A stretch of DNA of 64,000 bases from Lottia gigantea. Taxonomy: Eukaryota; Mollusca; Gastropoda; Lottiidae. The position numbers were made by a program, and so were the translations under genes. Location of the stretch: the NCBI RefSeq assembly GCF_000327385.1, contig NW_008708400.1, forward strand, positions 3,296,302 to 3,360,301. The letters run 5' to 3'. This document shows positions 35,869 through 49,500 of this stretch, one piece after another. The notes under the pieces are model-generated. The model was not told where the DNA came from, searched no databases, and saw only the letters and a program-made list of their open reading frames with translations. The first letter of the stretch is position 1, and each line of letters begins with the position of its first letter.

Positions 35869-37960
35869 CTAGTAAATAGAAAGATTACAATTAACAGGTA
35901 ATAACATATAAGCTTGACGATTTTCAAAGTTCAATTAACCATTTTAGTGAACTGTGAAGGTACAGGTTCGTCATTCGTTTGACCAATCATAGCTTTGCCT
36001 CAGAAACGGGAATGTCACGACTCTGTCATATAAATAAGAAATGAAAGTGAGGTATTCTTGAAGGAATTATGCGATTTCTGTACACATTTAGTAAATTCTG
36101 AAGACTATTTTTGAAAATTCAAGACACAAACAATTCACGAAAATGGCGAATGTCTCTTTTTCACACTTTGAAAGTACCTGAAGTCAGGCCAGTAAACAGT
36201 CTCCCAATAAGTCTAAGGAGTTTTTGTTGTACGCATGGAAGATGTTTGTGAAGGCTATTGATATTCCATAACAGATGAAAAGAGTAACCAACAAAAGGAA
36301 AGAAAACAAGTTAATAGAAGAGTAGTTTTACTTTGAGACCAACATTTTGACATACATATTTCTGATTGCAACTTAAGTCTGTCATTTATGGATCTTCATT
36401 TGATTTCTCAGAAATTCAAACCAGCATTGTATGATAAATCTGAACATGTTATCTATTCTGTAACATGCCACTACTTTCAGTCACATGAAATTCAAATCAA
36501 AATTGCACAATAAAACACAAATGACAAATAAGTTTGATCTTGAGATTTTGTGAAGACATAAAACAGAGAGCTGATAAATAAATCACTTCACTTCTCATTT
36601 TGTTAAACTTCAGATCATAATACCTGGCAATAAAATGAACAAGAAAAGCACTAAAGATTAAGACCCATAATCTTCTTTACTTTCTTTAAGTTGTAAATTG
36701 TACTGTATTAGAAACCTAATTCATTAAGCACACACTTGTCCATTTCTTACTGGACACTAACAACCAGCAGTTGTGAAATGTTTTCTTAACACCTACGTGA
36801 TGTTCAATTAAAGAGATAATTAAGGATTTAATTAATCAACTTATATAGATTAGTAAAATTTGTGTACACAATGTGATGGAAATAGACCACGTGCAATTGG
36901 AGTTGAAGTCAATAAGATTAAATAAAATATGTGCAAACTTATAATAAAATCATTGGTGTGGAGATTGAGAAAGCAGTAGACTGGCACTGCTATCCACCTC
37001 ACTTAGACACTGTGAAAGACAATGGAATATTAAATCTTTCTGATTTAAATGAATCAAAGAAAGGATTTTGAATTCATCTTCATGTTCACTAGGTCCCATC
37101 ATTGTGTAGATGTTATAAACCAACATTGTTAGACCTAAAGAACAACAACTTCAGACTTAGGCCAATGAGCAAGACATAGTTTTGCTATTTATGATTATGA
37201 AAACAATCATCAGTTGGCACAATGCACTACAGTTACAGTGCTCCATGTTACATCCTGCTCTACACTTGAACCATTAATGCATCTAGATCATCATAATCAT
37301 GTGTTTGATACCTCCAATTGTTTTGTTTTTTAAAGTCATTATCATTTGTGTTACTGACTTCAGTTAAAAGTTGGAATGAATTGAATGAGTGATCAGGCAG
37401 GAATACTTTACCTTTCAAGTCAGGTTTTAGTTCGGTTATAAATTGCCTCAAATTACTTTGGAAGATACGGAAAATAAGCTATGAAAATATACAATAAAAT
37501 AGATATCATAAATAAACACTTAGGAAGCTACGAAATTAGAGTATAAACATTTTACAAACAGTAAACGAAAGCTACAATATATTTGAATGGCTGGACAATT
37601 TTGAGAAGAAAGCTAAACACCCCGGATGAACGCATGCGCAAATTGCCAAAAAAATTCATCCTCGTGAGAATTTAATGGAAAACTTTCGAATTGTCTGATC
37701 ATAGGGAAATAGGGGATCAATTTGGATTAACAGCTTTATTTCTCACTAAAAAAAAGCCCAATCACCTTAATATTGTTGCAGTTTTTTTGTTCTCCTGACG
37801 AAACTTTCTGCTTCCGGGTTAACCTATTAGTCACGTGGTGTATGATAACTTCCGGTCGGCATGTTCGACAACATTTCAATAATTTCTGTAATATTTTACT
37901 TATTTTAGCAAATCTTAAGACAACATATCTAATTTTGTTGGTTGAACAATATCAAAAACC
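35869..37960. promoter_or_regulatory. Head-to-head interval of 4E-T and DRG1, with promoter motifs
   Basis: No coding exon is seen here. The 4E-T start exon has an acceptor directly before its ATG, so a non-coding exon lies upstream; a donor-like CTTGAAAGgtaaag on the minus strand at about 37410 is a candidate. Near DRG1 there are two ETS-type CTTCCGG sites (37811-37817 and 37849-37855) and an E-box CACGTG (37832-37837) within 150 bp of the DRG1 ATG. A 'GGGACAGAT' repeat relic (minus) lies at 36045-36165. Start sites are inferred. Confidence 0.5.
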
Positions 37961-40900
37961 ATGTCTGTTCTTCAAAAAATTGCCGAAATCGAAGCTGAGG
38001 TTAGACTTTCTGTTTTATTTATTAGACAATCTTTCTCAAGATGTAAACAAACGCTACAAAGGGAGGTAATTCACTACCCCTTAAAACTACAAGAACTGTA
38101 TTTTAGGGAAATATGAATGCATTTGAATGCAAAAAAGTTTAATGTGTATATTCCAAAATATTCATCAAAGCCAAATCGACTATTAGTGCTGTTTCGTACT
38201 GAGTGCTGCAAGTCCCAATAAGCCAGTTTGGAACTTCACGTGTTCATGCGCATCACGCTAATGTATCTTTGATATTGAAAGCATCAATTTGTACCAATCC
38301 AATTATCAGTCAGATGTTTTTGCTTCCTGCAATCCTATTAAAAATAATTGTTAAATGATGCGACTAATCGCGAAGGGCCTTATGTGATAAAGCATATTTT
38401 GCGATTAGTGAGGTCATTTTATTTAAGTGGAATTACAGGAACAACAGATGTCTGATTGAAAATTGAAATGGTACAAATTGATGCTATCAGTGTCCCCGCT
38501 ACACAATATTTTTAGAAAACCTCTATGCAATCAGTGAACTGAACCTTATTGCAGTTGGAAACAAATTTCTGAAATTACACTTCCATTTTGAGTTTTCAAA
38601 GAAAAATATTTGGAAACACAAATTTTTGATATGATAAAGATAACTTAGATATATCTGACGCAAAATGAATTTTATAAAAAAAAAAATCTTTTGATATATT
38701 TCTTAGCATGCCACCCTCTAACCATTTCCATCTGACACTAAAACAGTGCCAGACACATTAAGTAATTTGTTTGTATCTCGGTTGCATGAGATTTTTTTCC
38801 TGTAATTTAATTGAAGTTCATTAATAAACATATTCTTCAGTAATAAACAACCAAAATCATGAAAAATGTAGGCATAAAAAATATCAGGAATAGGTGTGAC
38901 CACTTTTGAAACACACCCCATATTAAATCAACGTTGTTTATCATAGAGAATTGGTTTGTTGGGCATACCCACACATAATTCCGAACTGGCTTATTAGTAA
39001 ACATAAAAAATAAAATAATGCAAATACATTGCATACAAATTTTTAAATTCTAGGTTAAAAATATAATAGTCAGACTTATTCACAGACAATTTTTAAAAGT
39101 AAATTGGGTAAAAGGGTACCGGTATTCAGAAAGTTTTTTCATTTACCTCATCTAAGAAATAGCTGCTATGCATGCCTGTGCTGTAATTATGATTTATTGG
39201 TTTGGAGATTCTAGTAATGCAGACATATTGTTGGATAAATGCATCTGTTACCAACCTTGTTATTTTATACATATAAAAGCCTAATTTTCTTGAGAAATGT
39301 AATCTTTATTTTGATACGCTTACTACATAATATACATGATAGATGCCAACAGAAAAGAAATAAATAAATTGACTTAATCTTAGCATCTTTTAACAAGGGT
39401 TAAGCGATATAGTTGTCTTGCCAGCTGATAGCAACAAATTTCAGCCACCTTTATCCCAGTTCTGACTTAAAATTTGTTATCTGATTCTTTTGCAATTCAA
39501 CAATTTAAATTTTACATCGAATTTGTCACAGCACTTCATTACTCTGATAGACAGTTATGTCTTGTGACGTGATATTTGGAATAATATCAATGCATGAAGC
39601 TGATCATAACATCCTGGAAAGGGCATTAGATCTGAAATTTGGTACAGATAGCTGAATTGCAGCTAAGTAAAAAAATCAAAGAAGAATATGTCCCATTGAG
39701 ATGCTTTAAAAACTGCCTTTTACTAATTGACCTTAAAAAAATATAAGTGTATTAACCTCTAAAACGATTTGTGTCTTTTCTTATCGCTGTTATAATTGAT
39801 TTGCAGATGGCTCGTACTCAGAAGAATAAAGCAACTAGTGGCCATCTTGGTATGTTAAAAGCCAAGTTGGCTAAATTCCGTCGAGAATTGATTGAACCTA
39901 AAGGTGGTGGTGGAGGTGGTGCAGGAGAAGGTTTTGATGTAGCCAAAACTGGAGATGCTAGGATTGGATTTGTTGGTAAGTTTGATTATTTTGAACTAAG
40001 GAGGAAATGACATTTATATAAATCGGATCCAAACCATAATACAACTGTCAAACTTTTAAAACCTTAAACAGAAATTGAGTCCATGAGCCAGTATCTATTC
40101 TGTATAATTGAAGTCTTCAAGAGATAACAGATAAGTCAAGTGTTAAAGAAATAGAGAAGGCACCTTTTGCCCACCCAATCCACTAAGATAGCTTCTCCAT
40201 ATTTACAGAGATTAGATACCCAGGATATCAAAGGATTTACAATTTTAGGTAGAATATATTTAGAACTGTTATGCGTATATTGTTATTATTATGGCATTTA
40301 ATTTGTCTACCATGAATGAATTACAGGTGTTTTCTATTGTGAAGTATTTTATTTTTTGATTAGGTCAGGTCAGGCTTTGTTAAGCTTTGACCAGCATATT
40401 GACCAGTATCTGTTAAAAGCTTATTTTTATTTCAGGTTTCCCATCAGTTGGTAAATCAACATTATTAAGTAATTTAGCTGGTGTATATTCTGAAGTAGCT
40501 GCCTATGAATTTACTACTTTAACTACAGTACCTGGTGTGATTAGATATAAAGGTGCCAAAGTTCAGGTAAACAGATCTTATTACCTCCGAATGACCATTG
40601 TGTAGTAAGCATGAATTTTATGAAATATGGAAAGAATTTGAATCACATTTTAAGCCTAACAGAAATTGCAAATTTATCTGCCTGAATTTAGCAATATACT
40701 TTTGTATATTGGGTGGCCCTGAAAAACAATGTCTATAATTATAAAGTCAAAATATTATGGTCTTAACTTTGATATTTTATAATTAATCCTATAATGAAAA
40801 GTGTTATTGTTGATCTGATATACCAAATTATTACTGACTCTTTAAAGTGTAAATTTTTCTTTCAGTTACTAGATTTACCAGGTATTATTGAAGGTGCTAA

Positions 40901-43900
40901 AGATGGTAAAGGTCGTGGTAAACAGGTTATAGCAGGTAATGAGGCTTCATAGTGTTCTTAAAATCTTGGATGTAGAAATCATAAAAGCACATACTGTTAT
41001 TGCATTCAAATGAAGACTAGTGCTAGCAATGGAGAATTACTATATTATGTACAAAATACTAAATTCAGTGCTTAAAATCATGGCAAGACCAGCTGCCCAT
41101 AGATTCTGCCAGTCATAAATATTGCTCATGTAAAGTATCAGTATGTTTTATATTTCAGTTGCTAGAACTTGCAGTTTAATCTATATTGTGTTAGATGTAT
41201 TAAAACCATTACAACATAAACATTTAATAGAAAAAGAATTAGAAGGGTTTGGTATACGACTGAATAAAACACCACCTAATATTGTATTTAAAAGAAAAGA
41301 TAAGGGTGGTTTAAACTTGACATCTACTGTAAGTCGTCCTGCTTTATTTACAATCATTAAGCTTATTAACTTATTAATATGTAGTTATTACTGAAACTTT
41401 TTTCTAAAACAAACCAAAGACCTACAAGTAAACTCTAGGCGTCAATGTAGACGTGAGAAGTTGGTTTCTTGACTTATTTACTCCAAATCAATTATCATAT
41501 TTATCAATTTATGTGCAGTTACTAAGTTTTCAATCACTGAATGTTGCCCAGTAACATCTATTAAGCATGTACCACCCTCAGATTTTTTCAACCTGTTTCC
41601 CTTTCTCAATAAGCCAAGGCTCTATGTATTGCTATGTTAAAGATCCTTCCCCTTAGAAGAGTAGGTGAAATTCCCTACATTGCACACTCTTGCCCAAGCT
41701 TAGCTGTATAATTCAATTTCAATTCAATAACATTTGACTTGATTTGGTAATTTCAGGTGGCTCAATCTGAGTTAGATAATGACCTAGTAAAGACTATATT
41801 AAATGAATACAGAATATCTAATGCTGATATTACATTACGTATTGATGCTACAGCTGAAGATCTTATTGATGTTATTGAAGGAAACAGAGTCTATATACCA
41901 TGTATTTATATTCTTAATAAAATTGACCAAATTTCTATTGAGGTAAGGTTAATATCAACTGTTGGTAAATGGATATCACTGATTATTGAAAATTTAATTT
42001 GAATATTTGCTGAAAATTGCCCCCTGTGGCAAAGCAAAAATGTGTTTACATTTTGATCAACGAAAGACATACATGCTGATATTCCAATTCTCATAACAAT
42101 CAATGAAATTTTACATACTTGACATTTTTGACAATACATACATTCAATCTGAACTTGGGTACCCCCACTTTTCCTGTTTTTTGCAATACATATTTTATAT
42201 CAGTATTATTTTGAAGCTGTTATTCCAACTCACATAAATATAAGTCTGTAAATTTTGATTCACCTACGAAGTAAACAGAAAGTAACAATTTATGCCTACT
42301 TGTAACTGTAGATATAAATGTTTTGTACACAATAAATAAAGTAAATTAATTTTAAAATATAATTACAGGAATTAGATCTAGTTTATAAAGTACCTCACTG
42401 TGTACCTATATCAGCTCATCATAAGTGGAATTTTGATGATTTATTAGAGAAAATGTGGGAATATTTAGCTTTAGTTAGAATGTAAGTTTTATAATGCTGT
42501 TCTAATTTTTTTTTCCAAGTTTTATTATTGCATTCTGTTTTCAGTGTTAAAAGGGTTAGAAATATTAAAACAGAACCTGAAAACTTCTGAAATCATTTAA
42601 GAGTGATTTACAGCTGTGATAAAAAAGAAGTTTCAAAAAGTCAAATGATCAATTTCAAACCGGGTTGAATGTGTTTCATGATCTGTTCTGCTCTAATTTA
42701 ATAGTGAAAATATCTTATTGGTATTATATATATCTGATATCGATTGTAGATATACAAAACCTAAAGGACAGTTACCAGATTATACAGCTCCTGTTGTTTT
42801 GAGAGAAGGAAAAACTACTATAGAAGATTTCGCCAATAAACTACATAGAAGTATCATGAAAGAATTTAAATAGTAAGTTCATTTATTCCAAAATTCATAG
42901 ATAAATGAAATTTTAAAAATAAACTTAAACTAAAATTATCAGAAGTAGTTGAAATTGTATGCTACGCCATTTTTACACAGCACAAGTTTTAAGATTTTGT
43001 AGCACAGTCTCTTAGAGTGTGACATGTCATTTGTTTAATTACATTGAACAAATTGTGGCTGTGGGTTTCGATCTCGGTCAGCATGCGAATGGATTTAAGT
43101 CATCCAACTAGTTGTAAATAGACAATCGATACCAAGGACCAGATGGTAGAAAGGATCCTTTGTGAACCTTTGTTATCGTTGTAAACTTAGTGGTTTCCCT
43201 TTTTTTTCTTATGCCCTTGATGTTTGTGTAAAATGTAAACTCCATCATCAAAATATTTACACTCGCTGATCAGAATTTCAATATTAAACTTCAACCAAAT
43301 TTAATTGTTTTTCATTTTTTCTAGTGCTCTAGTTTGGGGTTCATCAGTTAAACATCAGCCTCAGAAAGTTGGTAAAACTCATATTTTACAAGATGAAGAT
43401 GTAGTTCAGATAGTGAAAAAGTAAGTGTCTCTGTTCTATTCTCTGTAAAGTATTCACCATCGCTGCCTCATCTTGGCAGTAGTTGGGAGCATATGGTAAC
43501 AATTAATTTAGTAATCATAGGTTGAATCTCCAGAAACTGTTTCTGATCCCATGGTTCAGAGACTCTTTCCAGTAATCGTTATCAACCCTGTCTGTTTCCC
43601 AGTTATTCCTGATAAACTGTTCTGAAACCAATATATCTGCACACTTTATAAATGTCACCTTTCCTTTATTTAAAATCAGACCATTTGTAATAAAACATGT
43701 CTTGAACCAACCAGTTTGGAAGAAACAATGTAATCTAAATGGTTAATAAAACTAAATTGATTAATTGATTATTTAAACCAATCAGATATAGAGAATGATT
43801 AAGTTAAAAGTTACTCCAGCAAAAATATATCAAATTCTCTTTGTCGTGAGGCAACTTGGTATGCTTCTGTATGGTGACAACATTTCATTGAGTTTCATTT

Positions 43901-43914
43901 CTTTCCAGGTTATG
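37961..43914 (+). CDS. DRG1: Developmentally regulated GTP-binding protein 1
   Basis: Ribosome-associated OBG/DRG-family GTPase that works with the DFRP1/ZC3H15 partner in translation. Exons: 37961-37999, 39807-39975, 40436-40566, 40866-40935, 41159-41328, 41757-41942, 42369-42481, 42750-42872, 43325-43420 and a terminal 43909-43914 bit. Motifs: N-terminal [18 protein letters not shown]1 GFPSVGKS (about 69-76); G2-type TTLTTVPG; G3 DLPGIIEGA (about 116); G4 NKID (247-250); G5 SAHHKW; C-terminal TGS domain from [11 protein letters not shown] to the end. Spliced to the last acceptor the protein is 367 aa ending VKKL; if that intron is kept, a TAA at 43422 gives 366 aa ending VKK. Human DRG1 is 367 aa and ends VKK as I recall. 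Near-identical to the family throughout. Confidence 0.97.
38200..38500. repeat. Inverted-repeat dispersed element in DRG1 intron 1
   Basis: The left part has GAAAGCATCAATTTGTACCA and ATCAGTCAGATG. The right part has CAGATGTCTGATTGAAAATT and GGTACAAATTGATGCTATCA, which are inverted relative to the left. The middle holds GCGACTAATCGCGAAGG and TTGCGATTAGTGAGGTC, a second nested inverted pair. It is related to the copies at 6715, 10385 and 19405. Confidence 0.65.
41585..41705. repeat. Possible dispersed repeat relic in DRG1 intron 5
   Basis: GTTAAAGATCCTTCCCCTTA and CATTGCACACTCTTGCC resemble fragments near 44300 and 57265 (AAAGGGATCTTTAACG, complement). It is weakly supported and non-coding. 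Confidence 0.3.
43080..43195 (+). repeat. SINE-like repeat with 'AAGGACCAG' block
   Basis: GGGTTTCGATCTCGGTCAGC at 43063, then CAAGGACCAGATGGTAGAAA and GGATCC. The latter is shared with 18285-18350. The first part resembles a degenerate Pol III B box. It lies in DRG1 intron 8. Confidence 0.4.
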
Positions 43915-44093
43915 AAGACATTCAGATATTTTCCTGTTACTGAGTTTTCATTCATTATGATAAAATGTTTGGAATGTTTCAATTAAAGCAGTGCTATAAA
44001 GACTTTATGAACTTGATAAATCATTTCTGTTAAAGACAATAATTTGAAAGCAATCTTCCTGATGTTTTATGTTTGAATTTATTCTGCATTATG

Positions 44094-44099
44094 AATAAA
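44094..44099 (+). terminator. DRG1 poly(A) signal
   Basis: AATAAA, 180 bp after the spliced DRG1 stop. It is the first canonical signal downstream. Confidence 0.6.
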
Positions 44100-44131
44100 T
44101 GAATGTAAATAATGAAGAAACTGGTTATTTT

Positions 44132-44330
44132 CCTGGTTTCCTTCTCCAGTGACACAGATAGGCCGGACCAGCATGGAAAAGTGCCTAGTCGTTTGAATGG
44201 GACAATAAACTGAGGCCCAGTATGCAACAGGCTGTGCACCATAAACACCCTCGACAGTTGGATATAGAAAAACAAGTAGGCTTGTGCTGCTTTCCCAGAA
44301 AATTTTCCCTCATTGCACACTACATTGCGT
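44132..44330 (+). repeat. Dispersed repeat, family 'CCTGGTTTCA', diverged copy
   Basis: CCTGGTTTCC, then CAGTGACACAGATAGGCCGG, CATGGAAAAGTGCCTAGTCG and GGGACAATAAAC follow the order of the 9605-9720 copy. Further sequence to about 44330 (TGCACACTACATTGCG) may belong to it. It lies just past DRG1. Confidence 0.55.
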
Positions 44331-46586
44331 TTCATTTGCCCATTAGATGAAGAAAGGTGGGTTTGATAGAGTTGATGCCTATCATCAGTGAATACCACAG
44401 GAATAGTACATGGCGGGTGTCTTCAAGATCATATAATCTATACCCCCTTATCAAAGACAGGAAATTGGTCGTGTTGAATGTAATACTAACAACTGGTAGT
44501 TGTCTCCCTTGCCATATATTCTTGTTGGTAATGCAAATCTTAACCAGAAAAGACGTCATAGGAAACATGATACAGGTGTCTTCTTCTTATCATTCAAATT
44601 TTTTTATTTTGAAACATTTAACTCTTAAATAAAAATAAACCGATTTTGTCTAGAGTAGTGAATTAAATGGTGGCCATCTTAGTTCGTGTCTGTTGTTTCA
44701 ATGTCGGAACGAGACGAAATTTCGTAAGATTACAGAATATAACATTTGGTTTCGAAGGGAAAGCCAGTGAACCATGCTGATGTTATGAGCTAAGACTCAG
44801 TCGGTAGCTTTTTGTCCAGATCTCTGTGAAAAATGTTTTATATGTCCATAACGCTTTTGTGTATCCCCGTGCGTCTGTATTCCACACAACTGTGTCCTTA
44901 CAATTTAAAGAAACATGTTCCCGATTTTGGTTGATTTGGGCCTTGAATACATGTTAATACTATTACTTATTAGCTTAGCTAAAACAAATCGATTGGTCAA
45001 AAGGATGGATAGCCTGTCCATTTAATGGAAAAGAAGGGTTCCATGCATAGAATTTATCTTCCCCTAAAGACTGTTATTGGAAGTGCTGGAAATAAAAAAA
45101 AAGATATATTTTAATGTTTATTTCATGTAACGGGCAATACAATCATCTCAACCTTGTGATATGTTATAATACAATATTATGTTATAGGTACAAAGGTGCT
45201 TATATTTTACTTGGAAATGATCTCAACATAGACTTGACATTCAAAAATCATTGTCGCTTCAAATTCCGGTGGAATATTTTACAATTGTCATATTAACGTC
45301 GGGCCTTCAAACAAAACGAAACTGAAATCCGCGCATGGGTTTGATCAGGAATCAAACAGAACTTGTCACCCAATCATTAAGCTTCACTAATAAACTCATG
45401 TTGCATAGGTTAAGGAATAAGATATCATTGCTTATATAATAAATCTTAACAAAATACTGGACAAATATACATACTATAAAGAAAATACCGCCGATATGTT
45501 CCTTCAAAGGAAACTGTTTGAGTCTTCTTTTAAGCAACGGTATTACTATCTTTCGCTTCTATAAGTGATTGTATTGTTATCATTTTGTTCCATGCAAACA
45601 TTTTCATTGCACTGACCCAATTAAATATAAAACTCGAACTCCAACGTTCCATTCATGCGAAACTTTCTGATTCAGTTAAAAGATATAATTATATTGCATT
45701 TTAAATACATCACAGCCTGTTACATAGGACAATATTTAGAACAATTGCACTCACTTTTAAAACCTGTCAAATATGGGATATGAATTCGCATAGTTAATGT
45801 TAAAAATAAACAAAGAAAAACTACTCTATGTCACTAAATCGCACTCATTACATAATTATCTAACATTATGTACAGTTTGCTGAAAAAATCAACGGAAGGG
45901 TCTAATCCAACGATAATAAAAGCACACTTCTTCGCCACAAAATATTTAGTTTTAGTTCGGTTAATTGATCCGAATATTGGGAGTAAAACCGGTCTTAAGT
46001 CACTTTTTAGAAACCAGATCATGAATTTATTGTATGACATTTAATTCAAATGGTACTTTACATCTGACCTGAAACGGTTGTTAGACGAAATGACGACACT
46101 TTAAAGATATTCTGTTCCGACAATAATAGGTACAGACGTACTCTGGTTTATTTCATGTAACTGACCCAAACCATGACAGTTACAATCAGATCACCCACTT
46201 TCTAGAATCCCTTTTAATATTGGCGGAATAGTATTTAAAACAAAACCATATTCCGACGATAAGGACCACACATGTTTCGGAGAAGGGTATCTTTATCCAC
46301 TAAGTCCAAGTCCATTTCTAAAAATGATATGACTGGCAACAAACATAACCCAACGAAAGATGAACTTGACACACTTAAATATATGTTTCACTCAGAAAAA
46401 ATTGTTATTTGAACACAATTTTATCAGAACTATATCTAGAAACAAAACATCACTATTCTTAGTTTCACTCAGCAAGCGAATTTCAAGTACTTGAGTAAAG
46501 CCCGAGGCTTCATCTACAGCTTTGCCATAAGCATCCTTATTGCTAAATCTTCTAATTTCCATCAACACGCTTGGCACAGTAATGGC
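44331..46586. other. Intergenic DNA and SDR 3' UTR
   Basis: No supportable exon. It contains a 'GGGACAGAT' family relic at 44905-45010 (TTGATTTGGGCCTTGAATAC). A minus-strand AATAAA at 46147-46152 is the nearest candidate poly(A) signal for the SDR gene. Confidence 0.4.
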
Positions 46587-49500
46587 TTATTCTCCAGCCT
46601 GGGCTGCTGGCTGTGCTTGGGGAGCAGGTGCTGATAGCTTGGAAGGCTTGACTTCACTTGGTTTCTCAGCCTCGCGAGCAGCGGCAGTAGCACCATCAGG
46701 AACTTCGGAAGCTGAAGCAGCTGCTACATCGGGCTCTGGATCTTCAATGATTTCGTGATCAAGACCACAGAGATGGAGACTGACGTTCCAGAGTTTTTTG
46801 CCCAATTCTTTGTCTCTAACAAAATCTTGCACCTTAATTTGGCGGCAGTTAGCGAACAATTTTCCGGAATGTCCTCGGATTTTGTCGTCGATGGCACAAT
46901 GAACAATGGTCTGAGCGCCTTGTTCTGGTGTTTTGAAGAGGACTCTGGCAGCTGCTCTCAAGATGTTACCAGTAAGCCCAGGCCAGTTTCTAAGGAGATC
47001 GGTACTACACGCGCCTAGAAAAATAAGAAAACAAAACAATTGCTTATATCTTGGAATTTAATATATTATGTACCTTGTTATAAAAATAAATGTACTTTCC
47101 TTTAACATATACATGTTTTTCATTTTTATGTGACGTAAGGTGTATAGTTTAATTTTCTTTATTATGTCAACCATTTTTCGTTTAGCAACGGTACGATGAT
47201 TATCCATCTAGCTAGATATGGATACTCATTGTACCGTTGTTTAAGCTTTGTCAACAACATAGCAGGAATAACTTGTCTTCCTTTGTTTTCGATTTTCAAC
47301 TAAAGAACTTTCTAATTGTTTGTGAATTGTATCTATTCTATCAGATTATGGTTAGCGAACGGAGTAATTTTATTAGAGTCAAAAATACCTTAATCAAGCT
47401 TGACTTTGTTCTTGTACTGAGAGGTGAACTTGGTATGATTACTTACCAGGATGAACAGCATAGCTAAAGATAATTCCAGAGAAGAAGTGACGATGACATT
47501 CTTGGGTAAAGATTAGCATGGCCAGTTTGCTTCTACAGTAAGCTCCATACATGGTGTAGCTCTTGGTCATAGCTAGATCATCAAAGTCCAGTTTACCCTG
47601 GGCATAGCAATCTGATGTAACGTTAATGATTCTGGACGGAGCAGATTTCCTTAGCTTATCTTGAAGTAACCATGTCAAATAGAAATGCCCCAAATAGTTC
47701 ACACCGAAGCATCGTTCTATGCCCTCACTAGTACTGCTTTTAGGACCCATATAAGCTGAAAAACAATTCAAATACTGGTAAATCTAAGTTGAAAAAGTTT
47801 TTTTACGTTTTGCAAGTTTTTTTCCCACCTTGTTGTTTAGATAACTTTTGTAGATTATAGCCACTAGAATACACTATCCCCGAAAAGTATTTGTATCCTT
47901 AATATTGTTAGGACTCGTGATAAAAAGATACGCTTTCAAAATGTATGAATGACATGATTCCAAACATGCCAGTGTGTAGGAGATGCCGCTTGAAATAAAA
48001 ATAATGAAGCAACCCTGGTGGCGCACTGTGTCTAGCGGACCGCGGACTCATATTTTGATCTTGTTTCTTACATCCACCCAGTACTCTTGCTCATGTCAGT
48101 GGCAATATACATTGATTGTTTCATTTCTACTACATTTACATTGCACTTTTATAATACAATTCACAATTCACATGGGTTATAATTTCTTTCAGTAATCATA
48201 AAAAGGGACCTTTTTCTTAACCTCTGAAATTGAGCAGAGAGAAAAAGACTAGTTGATTTGTTATGTCAGAAAATATATCAGTAGCGCTGTTTATATTTCC
48301 ATTACTTTTATTTTTATATATAGACTAGATAGTGAGTCATCGTGGCGGCTATATGAACCACGGAAGCTCTCCTGCCGATTCTTGTATTGCCTTTATCTGA
48401 CTTCATCTGGCACAAATATCATGATATTTTAGGAACTAGCCAGGTCTTCCTATTACTGATAACAATAATAACGGGTTGAAATAACCACAAAAGCAATAGG
48501 TAAAAACCGCGAAACCGTCCTAGTATAGCACATCATCTCATGTTTTCGTCACTTTTGGATTGGGTGTTACATTCTACAATAACATAAAATTTCTAATATT
48601 GTAATTTTAGGCACACGTTTTTTTTATGTATTTCATGAATTCAATTTTGTTGCAAAATACCAAATCGTTGTATCTTTCTCTTGGTTTCTGCAGAACATCT
48701 CTGATTAAAACTCAATTGCCCCATCGCGAAATAAGGAGCAATGGAATCAATCAATCTATAACAGGGTGCCCAAAACACAAACCCTCTACTCATTTAAGCC
48801 TAAAAGATCACGATTGACGGACAAAATCAGTTCCTAAAGAAAATGTAATCCTCATTTGCAAAAAAATTCCCCCAATAAATAAGACAATTTTCACAATTGT
48901 TGGACGTTTTATTTTGGACTTTAAACTTATCGTATTTCCTTACTTTAGAACAGACGATTTATAGTCAAATTAAAGTGTTACCTGTAGACCAACACCTACG
49001 GTGACGTTAGAAATGATTTATTTTAGAGGTATTGACTGAAAATGTCGAAAATCCATTTTCAGAACGCTAATTGCTCTTAACTAATCGTGTTAAACCACAA
49101 CTTCTTGACAAAAATTGCAATAAACTGATGTCCGGTATCATCTGGTATTGTTATCATTAAAATATACAGCAAATATCACTGCTATTTGTAGTTTACTTCG
49201 GTTATTTTCTTCCTGTATCTACTTGCAGGTGGAATAACAAACATTTGTCTTTAGCACGATAGTAGCTATCTCTGGAAAAACCTGTTCTGTATTATGGAAA
49301 ACCACCAAGAACAGAAAACACATTTTGAAAATATATTTGTTTTGATTTGGATAGGTTTGAACCAATATGAATGGGGTGTCAGAATTTCCACCTATTGCTA
49401 CCAGTGGTTTGCTTGTTTCCAGTGGTATCACCTAACCAACCGCAAGGTTACAGCCTAAAATACCTAATTAACTTAAGTTTCGTGACTAACGATTTGAACC

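Noticed and set aside
39771-40010. DRG1 starting at the Met of MARTQ at 39807
   Set aside because: An upstream exon at 37961-37999 supplies [13 protein letters not shown] in phase, matching the family's N-terminus.
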